Below are positions 10,801 through 21,556 of a stretch of 64,000 bases of DNA, one piece after another; the stretch's first letter is position 1; each line of letters begins with the position of its first letter. The stretch covers positions 6,512,501 through 6,576,500 of the forward strand of contig NC_088313.1 in NCBI RefSeq assembly GCF_910592395.1. The letters run 5' to 3'. A program made the position numbers and the translations under genes. Under the pieces are notes generated by a model that saw only the letters and a program-made list of their open reading frames with translations, ran no database searches and was not told where the DNA came from. This stretch comes from Lineus longissimus. Lineage: Eukaryota > Nemertea > Pilidiophora > Heteronemertea > Lineidae.

Positions 10801-13800
10801 TTTGACCTACCTATGATGGCGACTGGTTTCGGAGTAAGGTTATGGATGACGTGAGGTAGAATCATGTTCGATTGTCCAAGGTCAATAGGTGATGCACCAA
10901 GATCAGTCTTGTTCCAGTCTGAAACAGGAGAACATCATGAAAACGTTGACGACACATGTATAATTTTACTCATTAGCGTGAAATTGCTTTGCAGCATTTA
11001 ACCTCTTGAATCCCAGTGACCGACCAGTCAGTCATTTAGAAATAACGTTCTTTCCCAATGACCGACAGGTCAGTCTCAGTGATATTTTTATTCCCTTGAG
11101 CTGGGACGCTAGTTTATTGCTTGTTTTAGCGTGTTTGATTGTACAGTAGGGTCAGTTAGAGCATGCCTGGGTAGATGGCGCCTCGGTACCGGACTTTGGC
11201 GGTTGTATGCGGGCGCTGTACATAGTGAAAGTCAGACCCAATTTTGCAACATCGTGACCACCCTGGGATCCCGGGATTTTCAAGTTTTGGGATTCAAGAG
11301 GTTAATAGTGGTTTCTGATCTTGCTCTCTCTCCCTTTCTCTCCCATCCTTTTGCCCTTCCTCAAGGTTGCAAAAAAATGGATCTGGGTTTGATCTGCCGT
11401 GACAGGATTCAAAACTAAAACATAATGGTAACTGAGGCCAAGTAACTTCAGCGCCTTTAACAACACACTTGAATTAGTTGCTGAAGGAATTGATACCGTA
11501 CATGTACAAGAAATACTGGTTGCCTCACCAAATCCGCGAGGGTGGAGCTAAAAGGTAACCCTTAACTCAGGCAGAGCGGAGGGTTTTGCCAACATTTTAG
11601 CTCCACTTGAGCGGTTTTGGTGAGACAATCAATACCAACAGTGAGGTATCTATTTGTATTCCAAAACATCTCAAATCAAATTAAGAGTGATGTAGGCTTA
11701 AATCCTTTTGACTGCTTCCACATTTTGCACCAACCATGCTGACCCAAAAACAAACTGCCATTCATACGAACCTGCAGAGACACCAATTACCCCGATGAGA
11801 ACTGGAGGGATAGCCAATATAAACGCTCCAAGACCACCCAACACGGACAGCAGCTGAGCATTACGGGCACTCTTCATAGACAGCACACGCTGAAAGTAGG
11901 CCTGCCACGGAATACTGCCAAGTGTCTGCAAAATGATGAAATATCAGAAATACAATATAAACTAAAGGAGATTCAACGACTGATCAGTATAGACAACCAA
12001 CAGTCCAACAAAGAAGATTTTCTAGGATAGCAAACAATGACAATTATGTGTATCAATAGCTCACTGCTAAGACGCCAGTGGGAACATTGATTCGAAGATG
12101 TATTTGACTGCAGAAATGAATTGTTTTACAAAGTTAGCATAATTGCAAAACTTAAAAATGTGACATCATTTTTAAGGGGACTATGGAACCTGAAAAGGCG
12201 AACATTCATGAGACCGAGGCTGTAGTAGGGAACTATCCTTGTTTTGATTGGCCGATTGAAATAGACTCCGCTGTGCGATGTGTGGAATTCAATCTAATTT
12301 ATAGCCTAGTTTTGATGGTCAGACCATCCCGTGCTATTTTTAGGGATGACCAGACATTCACCAAGTGCATGCGTTATCGGTCAATCATGTGTATGGTAAC
12401 TGTGCCGCCAGGCGTAATGGGAAAATAATCTTGATACATGCAGCATCCTGAACCTCGTGGTATTATACTCATAGTGTATCTTGATAAATTGCAAAAACCT
12501 TTGTGGTCAAAATAAACATGCAGTTTCATGTAGCCTATGCATTGTCTTCGGCCCTACTATCAATATCATTGCATGGAGAAGTGGACAGCAGCACCAGAAA
12601 TGGTGATTGATTGTCATTGTCCAGGGAAGTAGAAAATCTTGTGGCAGAAAATATTGATTACTCATCTCGCGATTTCTCATGTCGCGGTTTATAATAAGAC
12701 TCTGGTTCTCACCACCCCAACAGTGCTTACCATTGCAATCAGCAGATCTGCCCAAACAGCTGCGTGCGAGATATCAAGGGTTCCCACCCACTTGTCGACT
12801 GTCCCGCTGATAGGCTGCACTCGGTCATCAGTCATGGCAAAGGGAACACTCAATACCTAATAAAAGAATGTAACATCACGTACTGATAAAATTCATCAGC
12901 ACTGGGCCAACGTGGCCCCTATCAGTTTTTTTGTCATATACCCCAAGTGCATTGACGGTGATTGACCCGGTGGACAAAACCACCAAAAGCAAAATTGCCA
13001 AATCGACGTCGAATTCGTGTCGAATCCTGAGTTGGAATTTGTTTTTGCTACGTCTAATTCCTGTCGAATAACATGACGAATTCGTGTGGAATGCCTGTGT
13101 TACGTGGCAGTGTTCATCTGGTGAAGTCCAGGCGAACAGTGAACATATTTACGGTGGAATCTTGTCGTTTTTTTAATTAGCTTTTATACACATGGTGAAT
13201 TTCTGTCGAAAAGGCCCTTTCATGCAGGTGAATAAGGGTCGAATTCTGACCATGTAGCCCTTGCAGCAGAAGTGAATTTCTCTCGAATTACTTAATCCTG
13301 GGGTGAAAAAATGTCGAATCGAGCGTCGAATTGGTGTCGAATGCTTGACCAGAGGGGGCACAGGGTTCTGATTGACTGCTGCATTACCATGCACAAGGTC
13401 TGTGATACCCAGGGCACAAACTATCTACTTAATGTGAAGGCAGGACGAATGCTGATGAAGATGAAACGGCCAGGGGCCATTGTGCTCACCGTATAGATAC
13501 TTGGTGGTTAGGAATTCATCCTGGTTAAGAAACATGCTACATGTATAGCATATAGGTCAAATCAAAGTCGGTATGACATGTGATGTATCCTTGCTTGGAG
13601 TACCTACGATAAAAAAATCATCCAAAAAACAAGTCACGAATAAGCGAGATATTGCACTTTTTACCTTTTTTTGTTTTGGCCTCCTGGTGGCCAAGTTCAG
13701 AATCAGACCAGACCGAAATTCGGTGTCAGCGGTTATATGAAGTAGGGAGTCATGTGAACCAATTTTCAAGTGCATAGCTTAAGCGGTTAAGAAACGTACC

Positions 13801-16800
13801 ATAGTTACACTCAAACGGCCAATTTATGCTATTTGACCTCTGTGACCATGAAAATTAGGTCAAATCAAAAACCCATACGATATGTGATGTATCCTTGCTA
13901 GGACAACCTACCATAACAAGAGGCCCAAGGGCCTGGCGCTCAGCTGAGTTGTTGCTGCGTTGTTCGTATATATTACATTACTCGTCAAACTCTACTAAAC
14001 TAAGGACTCAAAGCCTAAGGATATTAGCTTCTGGATGTATAACAGTGAATTACGGTAGACTGGCGCAATCTACTTCAAGCAAGCTCCACCCTTGCAATGT
14101 GTGCGCAAACAGATAACCTAACCTATATTGGACCATCAATTCTACACACAGCAACATGATTCATCCTCAGCTGTTACCATGATGATGATGATGATGATCC
14201 TTTTCGCAAATTGGTCGTCTTCTGTCTTTCTTCCATACTTCAGTGCCACCGGATGTAGTCTGCCCTTGTGGAGGGATCCTTTCAGCACCGGGACACAAGA
14301 ATCCATGCGAATTGAATCACATGGAGAGACTAGCCCAATCACCCGCTTTTGGCTGGGTAGAAATGGGTAAATCTCGCAGACTGGACCTTAAACTCTAATG
14401 CCGACGTGTGAGGCCGGTCTGACAGATGAGTAAGTGGGGTCCACCTAATGCAGAAGGCACCAGTTTCCCTAACTAAAAGGGTAACATTAACAAAATGCTC
14501 TACCCAACTCTATTATTGCCTAAAGGCCTGTGTACACTAGTAAAATATTAGCAACATTTTTACATTTCCAGTTGCAACAAATGTTGCAAAAATGTTGCGT
14601 AGTGTGTACAGAGCAAAACGCGTCTTGCAACATGTTGTAAAATTGTTGCAAATTAAATGCAATGCAATTCTTTGTTGCATGTTGTAAAAATGTTGCAAAC
14701 TCTTCAGCCAATCAGAAATAGGATTTGCGTCATGTGATCTACCGGAGTTCATGTGACTTGAACAAGAAGCAGGTATAGCAACTCTCAAGTGAGTGTCTTG
14801 CTTCGTAGGGTGATGAAACCTTTTCTAGAAGTTTTTGTGTGACGGCTTGTCAGTCAGCCGCAACTCCTTTAGGCTGCGTATCCATAGGCTGTTCCGTGCC
14901 CTGCACAACATTCCCTTTTTACCGCCTGGCGCGCCACACGGACAATGAACCTTCGTTGGTGTTATTGATCGTTCCCATAGGTTATGCCGTGTCACATTGC
15001 GGGCATATATGCACTGTGGATTGGGAATATAGGCCCATATTGGGATTGAACATGTCCATTCTTTTGCGAGTGAACAACACGGAAGCAATGTCTGAGGCGA
15101 AATTAATTCAAGAGGTTCATCAACGGGAACTACTCTGGGACCCCGAAACTGATGATTATCATAACAAGCACGAACCTGTAATTTGTTGCTTAAGTCAGGT
15201 TTTTATATACATGTACATGTCAATTTGATGTTGCAAGTGAAAATACAAGTTACTTGTATTTTCATTTTCAATATTCATAAGAAATTGTCTTCTGAAATAA
15301 TGACAGCGTGCGGATAAACGCGATTGACCGCTGCGAAATGAGGACTACAAAGGCCTACCATGACCAAAAAGGAATATCCAATGGAGACTCAGGGCATAGT
15401 GCCAGGTCACAAGGCTGTTACGCCATAACGCCACACTACACAAGGGCATACCCTATGGATACGCGGCCTTAACAGGCAGTGGTATGCCCCATCATCCACC
15501 CTCATTTTGATCCAGGGCCTGGTCCATATTCTCTTTGGTTATTTCGCCGCCTCTTCCGTCTCTTAACAATGACAGCTAAAATTGCTGCAGAAGCACTCAA
15601 AACACATCTTCTCTCCTCGGAATCATCCATTTTCCCTCCAAAATACCTATTTCCCTTTGTTCCCACTAAAAAGTTTGCAACAATTTACCAACATGTTGTA
15701 AAAATGTTGCTAATTTGTTGCAATTTTGTTGCTAGTGAACACAGGGCCTTGAAGGGCTTGTTGCAAAATTGTTGTAAAAATGTTGGTAAAATGTTGGTAA
15801 AATGTTGGTAAAATGTTGGTAAAATGTTGCTAATATTTTACTAGTGTACACCCTGCTTAAGTCAAGTGAAACTCTTAACAAACCTTAGCAGAATGCCACC
15901 ATTGAAATGTTGATAATAATGATAGCAAGTAAAAACTTTAAACAGATAGACTTGATTTTTTTAACCAACTGCCACATGCGGTTTTCTTTATTTAGTAAAT
16001 TTTGAGGTAAGTATTACAGAATGAAATACTTGAATACTAGAATTGCCTGGCTCTTCTGATGATTGCACTGGTGAACACCGAAGTCGATGGGATGTGCAAA
16101 GTCATAGCTCGATCCTCTCTCTTGGTCATCTTTGAGATGTGGTCACCAAATATGTTCAAATGCAGCTGCAGATCATTCCTGTCCTGCAAAACATGATGAG
16201 GAGATAACATTTTAATTTTGATAGAATAGGTAAGCTAGCCAAGTTTTATATCAAATACAAGGCCAACAACAACTGATAAGGCGCTAGGGCCGAATGATCA
16301 AGGAAGTTCATTAATATGATTGGGAATACATTGTGATAAGAGTGATGAATCGGCCCCGTTTGAAGCATTGTGCTATGTACAGTGTGCAAGTGTCAGTGTG
16401 TATCATATCGCATTTATTGTTTGTTGACATTTCAAATCGCTGGCGTCGATCCTCAATTACACTGTTTATGTACATTGGCAACCTTACCCGATGATATCAG
16501 AACGATGTTTATTATTGTCTTGTTTATTCACATTAGTTCTGCTATGTGACAAGAGTTATTTGTTGAGAAATCCATGATTTAAAGCCGGACTTTGACATCG
16601 TTTCTCAGACCAACCAAGCTGCATTTCGCAGATCGTTTTTCAACGATCGTCGACGAACTATTTCAAATTAATCACATCCAATTAAACAATCCAAGCCTTC
16701 CCTAATATCATCAACATGCAATAACACAAGCAGCCAAATATTATCGCCTATGAAATTGTGAATTTAATGAGAACTTACCTCTGAATTGACAGAACGCGAT

Positions 16801-17214
16801 CTATTCCATAGCATGGTCTCCTTACGTCTGAACTGCGCAGACTCGAGACGTGACGTTCGCTGCATGTGTGATTGGACGTGGGATAACTCGCGCGAAATTT
16901 AAAATGCTCTTCTTGGGGGGTGCTCACTAAATTGCGCCAGTAACACCACCTGGTGAGAAATTCATGAACTACGCCTATTGATAATGAAAGAGAAAGCTTT
17001 GCTCTATAAAATTAGATTTGATTCATGATCCCCAACTGAGAAATCAGCTGCTGGAAAAGTTTTTGGAAAATTTCGCTCGGTGCCACCTAGTGGCCAAACC
17101 GCTCATCCTGCCGGACCCACATTTGGTCTATTCAGGAGTCCTGAAGGGTCTCAACGCCTCAGAGGGAAAATCTATCGCCTATCCGCCATAGTTTTGAAAC
17201 GTGCCTGTTTAACG

Positions 17215-17281
<67 letters not shown>

Positions 17282-19841
17282 GGACACTCATTCTACCATT
17301 TACTCATATGAATAGCTCAGCTTTTCAGCTGAGCTAAAAATTCTATCGAAAACGAGTCACTCATAAGAGCGATATCACACTTTTTAGGTTTCCACTTCTG
17401 GCCCCCTGGTGGCCAAGTTAAGAATCAAATCCGATCGAAATTCACTGTTGGAGGTCACTTGACCTGGGGGTTTATGTGTACAAAGTTTCAAGTTCATAGC
17501 CCTAGCGATTAAGAAATGCGCGACTTTTTTTGATACAAGATACAGATGACGACGACAGACGCTGCTGTGTTGTATAAACTCCCCTTATGGTGAGCCAAAA
17601 AGGAAAAATCTTGAAACTCACCAATCCTACGATAATGAAAGTCAATTGAACAATATCAGTGTAAGCCACAGCTACCATTTGTCCAAATAAGGTGTAGATC
17701 ACACCCACCGCTGCCGAAACCACTATGGCTATTGTGACGTCTATGTCTGTAATCACGCTCAGGCTGGTACCTGAAATGGAGCAATTGTATAAAAAACATT
17801 GGTAACAAGACAATGCTGCTGATTTTCAAAGAAATAAACGGACTTGCCCCTTCTTAAATACCCAAGCTCCTCCCATCCGTCGTCCCCGGTAAATCTCCGA
17901 AGTCAAAGGCCAAATGTTTCCCCGAGGATCTCCAGGTATCGCCTGGACAGGTACGGTGACAGCAGCTTCCTTGTCCTTGTCCAAGCAGCCACACTTTGGA
18001 ATGAACTTGGTGTTGACAAGTAAAAGGCTAAGACTGTCGCCACATGCCACAGGCTTAAATCCACCTGTTCAGGCCATGTTTCGAAACACCGCCCTAAAGC
18101 AATTTTTATGATTTAGTGGCAAAAAATTGTAAATTTCAAGTTCACATTTCAAGGTTCAAGATTCATGTACAAGGGAAAAGCGAGAAATAATTCTACATGT
18201 AATTCCTTTAATGATGAACTTACCTAAGGCTGCCAATATTGAAGCCGACCAGAAGATATCGCCGCAAATTGCTGCCAAATAAAGAAGGGTGACAACAACG
18301 TCTCCATAACGCTCCTGGAAAGGGTCCAACATGGTTAAGTACTTCCTCTCCCTCATAGTCTTGGCGAAAACTGCACCTCCTGGAAAAAAACGAACAAAGT
18401 AGATTACAAAACAAGGCTGAGGAAGGAGATTCCTTTAATTCCTACCGAAATTGACCAATATATTTGTGAGTTACTAGTTTTCATTTGTCAAACAAACTTC
18501 CAAGTGGGAATTATTGCTACTAATCCATTCCACAAGACCTCCCAAAAATTCATCCTGCATGAGGCAGCAAAGTGTAGTCTGAAGAAATAGGCAGCTAGAA
18601 ATCATCTTGTTGGTCCTTTGATTGCATGTCAAAACTCCCGAACCAGTCCATAGTTACTGACCTCGTTGCTCACAAGCCGTATTACTATGAAAATGCAAAT
18701 TGGAAGTACTTTCCAAACCACACGCTAAAGTAGCCTTAGAAAGGACCAAGAGAAATCAGATTTGAATCCACCAAATCCTTACCTATTACTAATCCTATAA
18801 AAATACCAGGGGGAGCAAGTGTCCAAGCAAGACCAAACGTTGCTACAGACTCAGCTGTTCCATTAATGAATCCTCCTCCTACTGTTGTGGCTGAAATCAC
18901 AGACCAAACATTCAGTTTCAAATGAATATAAAACAATTGAACAAAATTTGACGAATGAATGGCATGCAGAAGGCATATGGTATACCAAATACTCCCAAAA
19001 TATCAACTCTGTAAAGCCCTCCTGGGCTCCTTAGAGAAAATGTCTTAATGTGTTGTCTCAACCCTTTGGATGCCCAGTTCTTTTAAAGTGTTTTGTGACA
19101 ATTGCCAGGATATCCCAATTTTTAAGGAATTTTGACCTCTCATCATTTATTGTTTTGAAAATATCATGTTCAACTGTTATTCTTTCTATTTCAGATGGCG
19201 GGTAACTTGTTCAGACCAGATGCAGCCAATTGATAAGCCGCCAGCTAGTTAAATGAACAGTACAAACTGCCTTCTCCCAAGATGTTTTACACTAAAGATA
19301 GGAGTTTGGATGTAAAGAGTGTCCGCTGAATCAAATCCGGCCAAATCTGGCCAACACAGTAGGGGTGATATTATGAACAAACTTAATGTTCTTTACGACT
19401 CAGATACAGATATTGATGAGATGGGTCACACTCCCCTCATGAAAAAGATCTCGGATTCAGCATGATGAATTTGAATTCAGCGCTGAGCATGACAACCATG
19501 GTGGTCAATTCAGATGCTCACCATGGTGAAATATTCCACCATCCCAATTCATCATGGAGAAGTGTGGACAGTTCACCATGGTGAATTCTGGGTTTACCAT
19601 GGTTAAAAGAGTAGACTCATTTTTCCTGAGGGAAGGGTTCACTCTCTTCATCCCCCTACCTACCTGTCATTGTAAAGACCCCCACCACAGTACTAATATT
19701 CCGCCCAGCAACAATAAACCTCTCCTCCTTTGTCTCAGTGCCATCAGTTTTGAATTTTTTTGCTGCGACGATACCAATGATTAACACGATCAAATAGAAG
19801 ACGGCTAAGACGGCAAGGCCAGCTATACTAACTGGCATCAT
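7862..19841 (-). CDS. SLC5A7: High-affinity choline transporter (CHT1/SLC5A7), nine coding exons
   Basis: A Na+-coupled plasma-membrane transporter that returns choline to cholinergic terminals for acetylcholine synthesis. Exons in order: 19664-19841, 18783-18890, 18224-18379, 17622-17770, 12731-12856, 11772-11925, 10811-10918, 8824-8930, 7862-8485. All junctions are GT-AG, phases agree, and the joined frame gives 569 residues against about 580 in vertebrate CHT1. Diagnostic stretches: FIVAGRNI and VGVFTMT (exon 1), [11 protein letters not shown] (2), [13 protein letters not shown] (3), [12 protein letters not shown] (6), DWNKTDLG (7), [18 protein letters not shown] in the Na+-site helix (8), [10 protein letters not shown] and [10 protein letters not shown] (9). 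Two Met codons open exon 1; the first is assumed. The usual Trp before VGGG is Thr here. The family's 13 membrane helices are consistent with the hydrophobic blocks. The gene lies head to head with TAF1B. Confidence 0.93.
9285..9692. mobile_element. TA-flanked MITE, CAGTGGAACCTCTC family, copy 1
   Basis: It lies in SLC5A7 intron 8. The left end TACATTGGCACCTCTCTAC and right end GAGGTTCCACTGTA are degenerate TIRs bounded by TA. Internal sequence (GAGAGGTC, CAATTTGGGACC, AACTAGTGTCC) is shared in inverted orientation with the copy at 61802-61983. A small remnant of the same family lies near 20370-20420. The TIR and TA target suit a pogo/mariner-type non-autonomous element. Confidence 0.65.
9722..10582 (+). 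mobile_element. 0.86-kb TIR element, family C, copy 1
   Basis: The ends TGGGTGATTTCAAAGT and ACTTTGAAATCACCCA are perfect 16-base inverted repeats. Much of the body is built from short AAACCAACACC-like phrases in both orientations. The centre (about 10205-10327) has an open frame ending KQQ-stop with [18 protein letters not shown]; the second copy at 60026-60870, in the opposite orientation, keeps the same phrase. No target duplication is obvious and no superfamily can be assigned. It lies in SLC5A7 intron 7. Confidence 0.75.
13004..13345. repeat. Irregular array of TCGAAT motifs
   Basis: About eight exact TCGAAT hexamers, most as GTCGAAT, plus near matches (ACGAATTC, GTCGAAAA) lie within about 340 bases at uneven spacing in SLC5A7 intron 5. 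Random sequence would give well under one. The spacing is not that of a simple tandem repeat. Function unknown. Confidence 0.6.
14527..15856. mobile_element. TIR DNA transposon with TGTTGCAA-rich ends
   Basis: Left GGCCTGTGTACACTAG and TAAAATATTAGCAACATTTT are mirrored at 15805-15856 (ATATTTTACTAGTGTACACCC). The right arm contains an 11-base tandem, GTAAAATGTTG, repeated about five times. The subterminal regions are rich in GTTGCAA and TGTTGC. The CAGGGTGTA-like end is hAT-like, but no 8-bp duplication was found, so the superfamily is open. It encloses the smaller element at 14872-15468. Confidence 0.65.
14872..15468 (+). mobile_element. PIF/Harbinger-type non-autonomous element with MADF remnant
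   Basis: The TIRs GGCTGCGTATCCATAGG and CCTATGGATACGCGGCC are flanked on both sides by TTA, the target duplication of PIF/Harbinger elements. Inside, 15091-15180 encodes a Met-started frame with [20 protein letters not shown], which looks like the first helix of a MADF/Myb-like domain, as in the second protein of Harbinger transposons. A possible splice donor (GTAATT) follows. It appears to be a deletion derivative of an autonomous Harbinger. Confidence 0.6.
16037..16814 (-). CDS. Unrecognised two-exon ORF inside the family B element
   Basis: Exon 1 (16779-16814) runs from ATG to GAG before GTAAGT. Exon 2 (16037-16183) follows a TTTTGCAG acceptor, is open in phase 0 and ends with TAG. Together they encode 60 residues, starting [12 protein letters not shown] and containing [17 protein letters not shown] and IRRARQF at the end. 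The composition is basic and soluble with no signal peptide. Good splice signals, matching phase and a non-repetitive sequence argue against chance. I do not recognise the family. It sits within SLC5A7 intron 5 on the same strand, and inside a Helitron-like element, so it may be a captured gene fragment. It could also be part of a longer gene whose other exons I missed. Confidence 0.45.
17214..17282. repeat. GACA microsatellite
   Basis: About 17 GACA units run from AACGGACA to CGGACAC. It is placed just before the 3' hairpin of the family B Helitron-like element, matching the GAC tract of family A. Confidence 0.95.
19493..19606. repeat. Cluster of CCATGG-centred palindromes
   Basis: Four palindromic or near-palindromic boxes built on ACCATGGT lie in about 110 bases; the clearest are CTCACCATGGTGA at about 19518 and TTCACCATGGTGAA at about 19573. 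They are in SLC5A7 intron 1, just downstream of exon 1 in the gene's direction. No known site was assigned. Confidence 0.5.
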
Positions 19842-21556
19842 CTTAGAGCTGGAAAAATAAGGTCAACGTTTAGTTTACAACAGATCGACATCTGCCGACG
19901 TCACGGTTAATTTTTAAACATCATGCGCGCGCTCTCTCATATCTCTTCAACATGGTTTTCATGAAGAAAAGTTGCAACACACCATCGTCCTCTTCAGATT
20001 TCTGTCGATAAGTTGATAACATAATGATGCCGAATCGATGATGTATGTACAGCTGTTATTGTGACAAAATCGCAGCCAATTTTTATTCTCAAAAATATCA
20101 TGCAAGACACAAAATAGACGAGAAAAACTCCTCGTATCCAAGTGAAACCACCAACGATCATGGACGTTGATATTATAATATAACATCACACCATCCTCTC
20201 TGTTGCGATACAAGTAAGCGCGCACAGCCAACGGTAATGACGTCACTTTGTAAACAAAACTATCCATCTAGGCTCTTTTGGCTAGCAAATGCACAGGACT
20301 GACAGGTTAGTCTAAAAGTAGGCCCGAACAATGGCAAGCCAATGGGCCGACCAAAAGACGTCCGAAGTAGAGAGGTGTCCACTGTACGGACTAAGGGAGG
20401 TTCCAGTTTACATCAAATTCAACTACATTTGAACCAGCGCCCTTTACTATCCCGCAACGACTAGAGGTACGGGGGTCGGGACGTTGCGCAACCTCGCTAT
20501 TCATGTTTTACCGTCATGACCGTTGTAGGCCAACCTAACTAACTTAAATAAGTTATGCGACTATAGATAAATGGGTCACTATTCGGGCTAAAGAGGCTAA
20601 TAAAACGCTATATTTGGTTATACAGTTGTGTGATATTTCAATTATCATTGCACAATACAAGTTGAGTTACTAAAGTGGATTGTTCCAAGAAACTGATGTT
20701 TTTATTCAAAGATTTTCGTTGCAACGTGCGACGGCGTGGTCTTGAACCACCATGTTTTTCAGTGCTGCCATCTTCACGTCATTTGAATAACAAATATATT
20801 TAGTGTAACAGGACGAGGAGTCCCAAAGAGAAAGTGCCATGGCCTTCAGGATACGCTAGTCGTGTTGGTACTTAATTAAAGGATTCCAAATAAGCCAGGG
20901 CTGAGTGGTTGTTTAATACCATATTAATTTATTACAACAAAGTTGTTGGTAGAGCCGCCTGGCACAATTCCTTTTCACTGGCATGATAAATAGATATTCG
21001 CAAGACTGCCAAGAGGTGGTAAACACTACTACTGGTGGTTTCCTTGAGACAATTGCACATTAATAAACAATTTTGTCAATAAATTATCTTTATAATGGAT
21101 ATTTTGAAAAACTGCCTTTTGAACAAAATTCGCACAGTGCCGGAACGACAAGATCCTACACCCCCCCTTACAGAGGGTTATGACTTTTGAACACCCACTT
21201 TCACGATTTTCCCGATAGAGGCGCCACTGTCTAAGCGTGAAAAACATGATAAGTCCACCAGCCACTGTTGTATGCACGGAGCATTATCCGTGAGTTATAT
21301 GTAAAAAGTTTTTATAGTGGTGATGCGATAGCCTCCTTGAAAATCGAAAAATTCTTTCCTTTTCTATGTAGGGAAACGTCGAATATCATGGCTGCAGTTG
21401 CCCTTCACTAAATTGCAATTTGCAGGTGCTGTCCTCTATTATCTATGAAAATAACAAAGCCACGTGCTTTTTCTTGTTGACATTTCCCATATTTCATGAT
21501 TTCACAGGATTTATTATATTTTTCATGTTTTTACTTCTCCAAATCTAAATCTGAAA
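19842..21556. promoter_or_regulatory. Bidirectional intergenic region between SLC5A7 and TAF1B
   Basis: The two start codons face away from each other across 1.7 kb, so both promoters and 5' UTRs should lie here. I see no clear TATA box near either start. A remnant of the CAGTGGAACCTCTC MITE lies near 20370-20420. Short ORFs in this stretch look like chance frames. Confidence 0.5.

Larger units (their letters stand above)
13916..17340 (+). mobile_element. Helitron-like family B element carrying foreign segments
   Basis: The left end ACAAGAGGCCCAAGGGCC with GCTCAGCTGAG and the right end with a GACA microsatellite and hairpin AGCTCAGCTTTTCAGCTGAGCT followed by AAAA define the element. It is inserted between A and T of family A (ACCATA, insert, TTCTATC), as Helitrons do. 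At 3.4 kb it is long for a non-autonomous copy because it contains a TIR transposon (14527-15856) and a two-exon ORF (16037-16814). The expected 5' TC of Helitrons is not evident, so the class is tentative. Confidence 0.55.
13461..17602 (+). mobile_element. Helitron-like family A, copy 2, split by a nested element
   Basis: The 5' part (13461-13915) starts ATGAAACGGCC with GTGCTCACC and carries family A core units. The 3' part (17341-17602) resumes mid-unit with the 'GGCCCCCTGGTGGCC' core phrase, a short GAC-rich tract and TATGGTGAGCC. Joined across the insert, the two parts match the uninterrupted unit near 6610 and 13600, so everything between 13916 and 17340 arrived later. The host of the nest is SLC5A7 intron 5. 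Confidence 0.65.

Noticed and set aside
21029-21277. 82-residue minus-strand ORF as an upstream SLC5A7 exon
   Set aside because: No similarity to the transporter and exon 1 already has the expected N-terminus.
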